Part shown: one piece after another, positions 30,553 to 38,800 of the stretch
How positions within the stretch are numbered: the stretch's first letter is position 1
Layout of the letters: each line of letters starts with the position of its first letter
Assembly (NCBI GenBank): GCA_001839685.1
Contig: MLAK01000573.1
Coordinates: 38,741-102,740, forward strand
Reading direction: 5' to 3'
Source of the DNA: Tritrichomonas foetus
Taxonomy: Eukaryota; Parabasalia; Tritrichomonadida; Tritrichomonadidae
DNA length: 64,000 nucleotides
Notes under the pieces: generated by a model
What the model was told of the DNA's origin: nothing
The model's input: the letters and a program-made list of their open reading frames with translations, nothing else
Database searches by the model: none
Position numbers and translations under genes: made by a program

Positions 30553-30640
30553 CTATTCAGGTTTAGGCTTCCTTCTAACTGTGGTTTTTGGTTTCCATGT
30601 CGAAGTTTTCTTATCTGTTCCTTTTTGATTTTGCGTTTTT
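30255..30640 (-). repeat. Source copy of the duplicated RFC1 tail
   Basis: The RFC1 C-terminal codons plus 3' flank, whose inverted duplicate is at 20533-20905. The coding part is almost identical. The flank shares blocks such as CTCAATCTATTA and CTTGATTT...CTTCTTCAACAA separated by indels. Confidence 0.85.
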
Positions 30641-32877
30641 GATTGTGTTTTCTTCTTCTTTTTAGGTTCTTCAACTTCATCATCGGGAACAATAAAATCA
30701 GCAAGATCAGATCCATCATCATCTTCATCATTGTCTTCATCATCATCAATAATACTCTTTTTCCGACTTCTTTTTGTAGTTACAGTAGTTAATTCATCAC
30801 TCTCGTCTTTCTTTTTACCTCTTCCTTTCGTTTTAGTTGATTTTTTAGTTGTATTTTTGGATTTGGATTTGGAATTTTCTTCCAAAACAAACTCACCATC
30901 ATATTCCTCATATCCCTCAAAATCATAATCATCATAATCATAATCACCATCATTTGCTTCAGATCTAACTTTTCGAGAAGTTTTCTTCTTTCGATATTTC
31001 CTAGAAATATTTCCAGGCCTAGCAGAAATGAAATAGTCAGCTCGAACGTCTGATTCTTTCAAAATTTTCTTTTGGTTATCTGTATGTCTTGAATGATAAA
31101 ATTTAGTAATCATGGTTTTAGCACTTGTTGAAACAGGCATTTTCCTAGGATTCTTTGAATCACCACCAAACATTGTTAATTCAAAAATATGTTCATAATC
31201 ATCCTGAGTTAAACCCAATTCTTCAAGATATTCAACAAAACTTTGAACATCAGGTTTCCTACCAGAAAGCATCTCCTTAAACTTTTCCGCAAGTAAAGGT
31301 GCTGTTGTATCATACAATTCTTGTGGTGGAACAGAAATACTCTTAACAGAGCGACCAGATATTTCTCGATAATAACGAGACAATTTTTTCTGCTTCATTA
31401 ATTTCCCTAAATATATTGGGAATTTGGTTGAAATTGCATAACCATGATTCTTTGAAGCAACACCTGGAATAACTGTAGAAAACAAACCATCAACAGTTAG
31501 AAGATTCCATGACGAATTCTCACGTGTGGTATTTTGTACAAGGTCAGAATATGAAATACTATCAATCGCTTCAAGATAATTATGCATAAATTCTTTATCT
31601 GCTGGAATATTTTCATAAATATAAAGGGGCATAATTCCATAATCAACAAAGAAACTATCAAATCGTTCTTCAATTGTTGAAGATGGTGTTAATGCCTTTT
31701 GACAAGCATCAATAACATCATTTAACACAATCACTTTACCGTCTTTTTCTTTATCAGTTAATGAAGCTTCATTCTCACTTTTTAGCCAAAATTGTAGAGT
31801 ATTAATAGCATGTCGAATATCACCATCAGCAGCACGTGCAATATCAAGAAGTTTTTCATCAGATACTTGAATTTTTTCTTGATCTGCTATAAATCTAAGT
31901 CTATCTGCAATATGCTCAGGCATTGGTTTTGAAAATTTAATATCTACTGAATGATTAGCTAAAGTCTGTAATTTTTTGTTATTTCGATCATTACAAATAC
32001 AAATAACAGGAATTTGTGAACCGTCAATTAACTTGACTAATTCTTGAAGACCACCACGATCACCAGTTGACATTCCATCAATTTCGTCGAATATTAAACA
32101 ATGTTTTTTTGTGGTTCCATCTTCAGCTTTCATCGACTTAATCGATTTATTAGAAAATATATCAGCCACATCAAGACCAATAGCTTTTTTAGATCTCGTA
32201 TCACTTGCATTGAACTCTATTGGTTCGTATCCCTTATACAAAGCTACGAGTGCTGCACACGTTGATTTTCCAATTCCAGGAGGACCGCTTAAAATCATTG
32301 ACGGTTTTTCGAAGTTTTCAAAATCATCAAAAAACTTAATCATGTGTTTAATGCTGCTTGTGTTTCCAACAACATCCTTCAAAAATCGAGGACGATACTT
32401 TTCTGAGAGCAAAGAAGATAAAGGGAAATTTTCTGTGGGCAATTCAATTCCACCTTCTATCGTTTTTGGTGGAGGTGGTTTCCAATCTTTGTTTGTTGAA
32501 ATTAAATAATCAAAAAGGCTTTCTTGATCGATGATTTTTAATCCCCGACTTTTCCCATCAGCCAGTTTTTTGGGACCAACTTCAATGCAGCCGCGAATTA
32601 ATACGTCGGTTAATCCACTAATCGCAGACGTGACGCGACCCCCATGCTGCTCGATTAAATCTTTGCAATCTTCGCGCGTAAGAGATGGCAAAGTCCCTGT
32701 TACCGTAAACGTGATTCCATTGAGGCAACCTGGGGCACCAACGGGAGTTGGAATTTCCCCAAGCTGTGGCGGATTATCAGCCATTCCATACCGGAAACCT
32801 GTATTAAATGTAAATTCTGACGTTGCTTCTTTGAAATCTGGAAGTACTGGCTTTTCTCGATTTTTTCTTGGAGGCAT
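30553..32877 (-). CDS. RFC1: Replication factor C large subunit, RFC1 (774 aa)
   Basis: The large subunit of the clamp loader that places PCNA on DNA. BRCT domain about 48-128 (GITFTVTGTLPSLTREDCKD; LIEQHGGRVT). AAA+ domain about 158-340: Walker A GPPGIGKS (198-205), Walker B LIFDEIDGMS (Asp264, Glu265), and the family start LLSEKYRPRFLKDVVGN. The RFC1 collar domain runs about 380-610. The C-terminus is acidic, then Lys-rich with NLS-like KKKKK. At 774 residues it is shorter than human or yeast RFC1, mostly because the region before the BRCT domain is only about 47 residues. Start ATG 32877. A paired palindromic motif lies about 70-120 bases upstream. Confidence 0.97.
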   Translation of the reverse strand: MPPRKNREKPVLPDFKEATSEFTFNTGFRYGMADNPPQLGEIPTPVGAPGCLNGITFTVTGTLPSLTREDCKDLIEQHGGRVTSAISGLTDVLIRGCIEVGPKKLADGKSRGLKIIDQESLFDYLISTNKDWKPPPPKTIEGGIELPTENFPLSSLLSEKYRPRFLKDVVGNTSSIKHMIKFFDDFENFEKPSMILSGPPGIGKSTCAALVALYKGYEPIEFNASDTRSKKAIGLDVADIFSNKSIKSMKAEDGTTKKHCLIFDEIDGMSTGDRGGLQELVKLIDGSQIPVICICNDRNNKKLQTLANHSVDIKFSKPMPEHIADRLRFIADQEKIQVSDEKLLDIARAADGDIRHAINTLQFWLKSENEASLTDKEKDGKVIVLNDVIDACQKALTPSSTIEERFDSFFVDYGIMPLYIYENIPADKEFMHNYLEAIDSISYSDLVQNTTRENSSWNLLTVDGLFSTVIPGVASKNHGYAISTKFPIYLGKLMKQKKLSRYYREISGRSVKSISVPPQELYDTTAPLLAEKFKEMLSGRKPDVQSFVEYLEELGLTQDDYEHIFELTMFGGDSKNPRKMPVSTSAKTMITKFYHSRHTDNQKKILKESDVRADYFISARPGNISRKYRKKKTSRKVRSEANDGDYDYDDYDFEGYEEYDGEFVLEENSKSKSKNTTKKSTKTKGRGKKKDESDELTTVTTKRSRKKSIIDDDEDNDEDDDGSDLADFIVPDDEVEEPKKKKKTQSKTQNQKGTDKKTSTWKPKTTVRRKPKPE

Positions 32878-33656
32878 GACGAAAGCGATTCTTTATTTTT
32901 GATTTTTGATCTATTAAAGTACGTTTAGAAAAGGAGATTCCGAAGAAATTGAGAGATTCTCAATTGGAATTCTGATTATGAAATTGAGAGATTCTCAAAA
33001 TTTGAATATGTGATTCAAATAAGTTACCTGGTAATTTACATTGTTAAACAACAACTCCAATGCATGGAGAGAAAAAAAATCTGAAAGCAATTATTAACAA
33101 AAAATAAAAAGTGTAAAAAAATAAATAAAACTTTGATTTATGATTCAATGATTCATGTATAAAGTGACGCAAGTCAATAGGGACATTGATTTCCCATCCC
33201 AACCCCGGATGATGATTTACAATATCATAAAAAATCTACAAGCCACATTTTTGATTATTCAATGGCATGCACCATTTTTTCACATGAATCATTCGTGATG
33301 AATGAAATGGGATTTTGCACATTATAAACACCATCATTTCAGGCTTTCAATATTAATATATAATTCGAAGCTCTATAGATTTCACATGTTGAACTGACAA
33401 AGTTAAGTGAACAATCCCAAACTTGGTTGTTACTTTTTCCCTGAGACAAAAATATTACCCCAAAATTCATGCTTAATTCTTAGATAGATAACAACCTTAT
33501 CTGTTTCTTATTTATTAGGGGATTAAATCAAGCAAAATCTAAAACGATATTGTACAATGCTGTTAAATCTCGAAAATGATAATAATAATAAGAAATAAAA
33601 ACAGAATTAATAATAACATTTAAAAACAAATAAAATTGGGAAAATATGCTAAATGC
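32878..33656. promoter_or_regulatory. RFC1 upstream region and TOR 3' flank
   Basis: Contains two copies of GAAATTGAGAGATTCTCAA (32945-32963 and 32980-32998, 35 bases apart), each with the palindrome TTGAGA-gat-TCTCAA, upstream of RFC1. No gene seen in the rest. Confidence 0.5.
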
Positions 33657-34585
33657 TTACCAAAATGGGCACCATCCACTATACATCATTCCCAAATTAT
33701 AGTGATCAGTAGCAGTTTCAATTAAACGTATCGCCTGGTCCTCTACTGAAAGTGGATTCGGTTCATCATCAAAATCAGTGCCAGACAATTTCTGATTGAC
33801 ACGATTTCTCATTTCTACGCTTGACAAAGAATCCTGTTCACACATATATACTCTTCCTTTATCTATGACTGATCCAGTTGTTGCTTTCGATAAAATTCTT
33901 TTTTGTGGTTGAAATGGAAAACTTTCCATTTCACTTGCTTCAACATTTGAAGTAAAAGGATCAATTAAAGGTTCATGCACGAAAACAGCCAAAACCATAA
34001 TAAGTACGCGTTTATTCTCTCTTAAAAGAGAAGACATATTTATAAATGTTTGCTTAAAAATTCCATCAGATCCATTAATTCCCATTGCTTTAACAATCAT
34101 TCTTGTTAATCTAAAAGGAACAACTTCAGGTAAGAATTTTCGTTTTGCAGCTCGTTCAAAACAATCACCAAAATCAATGTGAATTACTTTTCCTGTATTT
34201 CGATCAACAAGCAGATTCGATGGATGTCTATCACCAAGGCCAATCACATAACCAACAACTGAAGTCATTGCTGCAGAAATTGAAAAGTTATGTGTTTGTT
34301 TCATCCATTCTTCTGCATTTTTAGCTTTCATCCAGAAAGTGTTTGCTATATCACTATCAGGAACAATATTGAAGATTTTTTCAATAATTTGCATCTTTTG
34401 CAAGGATTGAAGAAAGTCATAATTGTTATAAGAAAACTTTTCTAACAGTATGTATTCCTCGAGTGGTTCTCTATTTTGCATTTTTCGATATTTTTCAACA
34501 ACGGCTCTCAATGTATCAGTGCCACTGACCCATTGAACAAGTCCATGAGACACAGAAAGTGGCATAACAAACATAACTTCAATTA
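33657..34585 (-). CDS. TOR: TOR kinase, C-terminal part (split by mariner)
   Basis: The second part of the TOR gene, severed from the first by the element at 34586-35867. The frame is open from the insertion edge; its first ATG is 34574 but that is not a native start. Numbered from that ATG, the catalytic loop is GLGDRHPSN (Asp115), followed by HIDFGDCF (Asp134) and PFRLTRMIVKAMG. The FATC end is LGMMYSGWCPFW, close to the TOR-specific GWCSFW. Alone it lacks the ATP-binding N-lobe and would be inactive. The catalytic residues show no decay, implying a recent break. Confidence 0.93.
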
Positions 34586-35867
34586 TAGGGTGTCCGGAGG
34601 CGTGATGTCACTACCCACATTAGAAGTGAAATCAATACATTATATTTATAAATAATAAACTATGCAATGTTAACATAAAAATTTTGAAAACAATTTTTTT
34701 TTCTCTTGACTGAAAATAGAGATAAAGAATCTTTTTCATAAAAAAAAAAGAATAATTTATAAACGTACACGATGCACGTTTATTAAAAAATGATTGATCA
34801 ACATTCAATCATAACTTTTCTGCAGCTTGAAGGAAAAAGGGGCAAAGAAATATATGAAGAAATGAAGAGTGTCTTGAAAGAAAAATGTTTGTCTCAAAGA
34901 CAAATCTACCGAGTCATGGCAGAACTGAACAGAAGTCAAAACACACAGCCTGTGAAAAAAGAGAAAAAGTGCCAAAGTTATGATATTCTTGACTGGAAAA
35001 TTTTAGATGTTTTAACCGAATTTCCACATTCATCGTGTCGATATATTGCTAATGTTTTAGGTGAACCAAAATCGACAATTTATGATCGTTTAACATCAAA
35101 ATTAATGTATAAACATGTGCATCTTCGATGGGTGCCACATATTCTAACAGAAAATCAAAAGGCCAATAGAGTTTTATTGGCAAAAAAACTTCTTAAAATT
35201 TTGAATGCAGAACAAAAAACTAATTTCACCTTTTTAATAACAGGAGATGAGTCTTGGTTTTATTCCAAGNATACACAATGGATTCCTGAAAACTCAGTAA
35301 TCCCAACTATTCAAAATCCAGGGTTTCAGATCACTAAATTTATGGTGACTGTATTTTGGAACCCTCATGGGATAATTCATATTGATGTTTTGCCGCCAAA
35401 TGAAAAGTTTAATGCTGCATATTATATTACAGCCATTATGTCAAAAATTGTTGAGTTTAAAAACTCGAATAATTATAAAAAATTATTTGTTCATTATGAC
35501 AATGCAAAGCCTCATGTGGCAAAAATTGTCAAAAAATATATAAATGAAAACTCACTAGAATCAGTTCCACATCCGGCATATTCACCTGATTTGGCGCCTA
35601 GCGACTTTTTTTTATTTGGAACTATTAAAGAAAAAGTTAAAGGAATTGTTTTTGAATCACCAAGCCATTTGATTCAAACAATAGTCCAAATTTTCAATGA
35701 AATTCCATCGGAAACTTTGTTTTCAGTTTTTGCAGAATGGCAAAATAGACTGAAAAAAGTTATTGATGCCAATGGAGACTACATATTTTGAAATACTTAT
35801 CAATAAAAAATGACTTATTAGAAATGACTTTATTATACTTAGTGACATCACATTACCGGACACCCTA
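34586..35867 (+). mobile_element. Complete mariner-type transposon inserted in TOR
   Basis: A 1282-base element with 28-base terminal inverted repeats. The left begins TAGGGTGTCCGG at 34586-34613; the right is its reverse complement at 35840-35867. They match at 24 of 28 positions, the four differences being contiguous (positions 13-16). It is flanked by TA on each side (34584-34585 and 35868-35869). The outer TA could also be read as part of the repeat; this boundary was chosen because removing the element and one TA restores the TOR reading frame. It carries one transposase gene in the opposite orientation to TOR. A palindrome around AAACGT...ACGTTT (34761-34781) lies just before the transposase. 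Confidence 0.95.
34790..35791 (+). CDS. Mariner transposase, DD34D (333 aa)
   Basis: Cut-and-paste transposase of the Tc1/mariner superfamily. N-terminal helix-turn-helix DNA-binding region about 1-115. Catalytic triad: Asp153 in TGDESWFY, Asp237 in HYDNAKPH and Asp272 in SPDLAPSDFFLF, with exactly 34 residues between the last two, which is the mariner spacing. The frame is full length with no stop. One undetermined base at 35270 leaves residue 161 unknown. The element therefore looks potentially active. Confidence 0.96.
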   Translation: MIDQHSIITFLQLEGKRGKEIYEEMKSVLKEKCLSQRQIYRVMAELNRSQNTQPVKKEKKCQSYDILDWKILDVLTEFPHSSCRYIANVLGEPKSTIYDRLTSKLMYKHVHLRWVPHILTENQKANRVLLAKKLLKILNAEQKTNFTFLITGDESWFYSKXTQWIPENSVIPTIQNPGFQITKFMVTVFWNPHGIIHIDVLPPNEKFNAAYYITAIMSKIVEFKNSNNYKKLFVHYDNAKPHVAKIVKKYINENSLESVPHPAYSPDLAPSDFFLFGTIKEKVKGIVFESPSHLIQTIVQIFNEIPSETLFSVFAEWQNRLKKVIDANGDYIF

Positions 35868-38800
35868 TATTTGACCTCTAAATGTATTTGATTTCTTCAA
35901 TAATGAATTAATCATACTGAAAAATTGCATAATCCGCTCATCTAATCTCAAATCTTCATGTCCTTTGAGAAGATATTGATAGAAAAGGCCATCATCACCC
36001 ATTATTACAATATCTTTCGGCTGTTGCTTTGAAAGATAAACAGAAAATTGGCCAATGAAGTATTCAATATGAATAATTGACTTATTTGGATTATAAGTTC
36101 CTGGAACAGCTAGAATGAAATGTGTCTTCTCGGCAAGTTGGTGAGAAATTGCCGAAAGTTGTAAAACTCGAATTCGTTTAACATCTTCTGATAAAGCAGC
36201 TTCCATTGATTTACACCAATCAACTAATGGCGCTATATTAGTGGTATTGGTATTATAAGTTCTTAAAACGCTTTCAAGTTGGAAGAATTCTCTTTCATAT
36301 TGGTGTTGAACTTGTTCATGCATTTCACAACGTGGTTTTTTGACCAATTTAACAATAGATTGAAGTGATTGGGCCATTCGATCATGTCTTCCAACTGAAA
36401 GGTGATCAAAAGCATCTGTAATTCTTTGCAAGATTTTTTCCTGCCAGGTGACAGCAGCTCTCAATAAACACTTTCTAATTAAATCAACTTCATCAAAAGC
36501 AGTTGGATTTAACATTTTGAATTCATCATAAAGTTGTTTTGCTGAGTTCGCACGACTTATGTTTTTGGAGTATTTAAGAACCATAATCGAAAATATGAAT
36601 GAATGAAAATGATCTTTCAATAATTGAAGTGCAAGATCATGAACAAATTTTGCAACACATTCAGTAGTATGAGAAAGTTGAATTAGAAGTTGAGGCGATG
36701 CCTGTAATAGCAATTTAGGGTGTAATTTTTCAATGCATGAATGTGCAGTGGAGTTAAAAATATCAGGTTGATGTGCATTCTCGAAAAATAAGTTTAAAAG
36801 TTGTACAACATCTGGAAAAGATGGTGCAATTAAGGCACATTGAGTTAATGCATCAATAGCATTCTTCACATATTCGGTTAAATGCTCTGGATCATGCATG
36901 GTTAAAGATGTATTAATCTCGGCCCATTTTCTTAATATCTCAACAGTTAATGAAGAGATATACAGAGACTTTTGAACTTCATTTGGTAACAGATTATTTC
37001 CATATTTTTCAGACGATGGCTTATAAGTTGGCATATGAGTTTTAAATGCACTAACATTTAATGAAGGCATGATAACTTTAAGTCTATTAAATGCATCTAA
37101 GCAGGCTTCTTTACCATCGTCCATTTCTAATAACCAACTAGCATAGTAATATCTACATCTATTTTCTAATTCGGGAACTTTTAAATGATCAATAATTTCT
37201 TTCATTAAAGAAATGGCTTGCTCACGTTTGGATGTCAGCCTATAAACAATAGCATTGCAGACTCGGCTAACATCATGTGCAGTATTTTCATCATAATTTG
37301 GAAAAATTGAATTAAAAGCATTGTTATGAAGAGGTGTTCCTAAAGATGATGAAAAAAGAGAGAAAAAGTCAATTAAATTAAAAGAAGTGTTACCTTTTAA
37401 AGGGACTCTAAGACCTATAATTTCAAACCATAATGAAAAATCGGGAGGTGCTGTAATTAAACGTTCATTCCACGAATCTTCAATTTCTTTTCTTCCCTCA
37501 TTTCGAACCCATTTTTCAATTTCACCAATTTCCATTAATTGTTGACAAATTAACATTGTGTCCGTGTGAATTCTATGCTTATCTGCCCAAAATGTAAGTG
37601 GCTTTGAAGCGAGAAGATCAAATCCTGCACTGATGTAATCAGACGTTTTATCATAATCACCTTTATGAATAGCACTAAGTGCAGAAAGCATGATGCACTT
37701 TAATGAATAATTAGGAGCATATTTGATAACATCATCCAAAACATCCCATTCATTCGTGTGAAATGCAGCAAGTGCAAAAAATTCGCAAACATCACGTTGA
37801 AGTTCACGTGGAAGACTAGTTTTAAAAGTTGGAATATAAGAAAGAAGTTGATTCCATTTGGCTTGTGATGCAAGTGACTCGGCAATACCTTGGAAAGCCA
37901 TTAAATCATTTTGTTCTTCAAAACGCTTTCGATAAATTGGCTCTGCAATATCCCACATTTTCAAACGCATTAAAATATCAGGAGACAAAGGTTCTTCACT
38001 TTTATATTTATTCCAAATACAAATAGCATCACTCCATTTAGAAGCTTGTGCAAAAATTTCGATTAAACTTGAAATCAAGGTTTTATCTGTATCTTTGTTA
38101 TTATCAATTAATTCTTGTGTAAGTTTGAGTGCAAATGAAACATTTCCATATCTTAAACAAGATTTAATTACTTTATGCGAATCCATTAAAAGTGGTTCAC
38201 CAAATTGATGCATGTAGACTAATAAATCAATAATTTCTCGAGCGACTGATTCATAATTTTCATCTGACATTAAAAGACGAGTAAATGAATTACTAATTTG
38301 GATCCTTCCTTTAGATTTAATTTTAAGCCAACAACTAAGAAATGCAGGTTTAAATAGATCATATGATAATGGTATATAAGCCGAACCTAAAGTATTACAA
38401 GTTCGGATAGCGTTAGAAGGTGAGTTTGAAATAGCTGCAAAAATAAAAGATCGAAGCCATTGTTCAAGATGACGAATGGAACCCAAGTTTAAAGTTAATG
38501 CACGTGCAATAATTGTGTCTTCACTAAATGGAATGGATTTTTCAACTGATTTTGCAGGAGGTGGTTCCAATTCAAGAATTGGATGAAAGGAAGAGACTAA
38601 ATTATTTGATTGACTTAACGTTGATAATAAATTTTTTAATTCCATTGTTTCTAATTGATTATATTTCAGGAAATTCAGTAAAGGTTCTGAATTATTTAAC
38701 AATTTTAATCCTTGTGTTCGAATTAAAGAATATAAAAGTTGCATAGCACTGTTTCTTGTAGGTTCATCATGATATTCTAATCCGACAATCATTGCACGAA

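Noticed and set aside
34586..34587. Inner TA as the target duplication
   Set aside because: It leaves an in-frame TGA after excision, while the outer TA restores the TOR frame.
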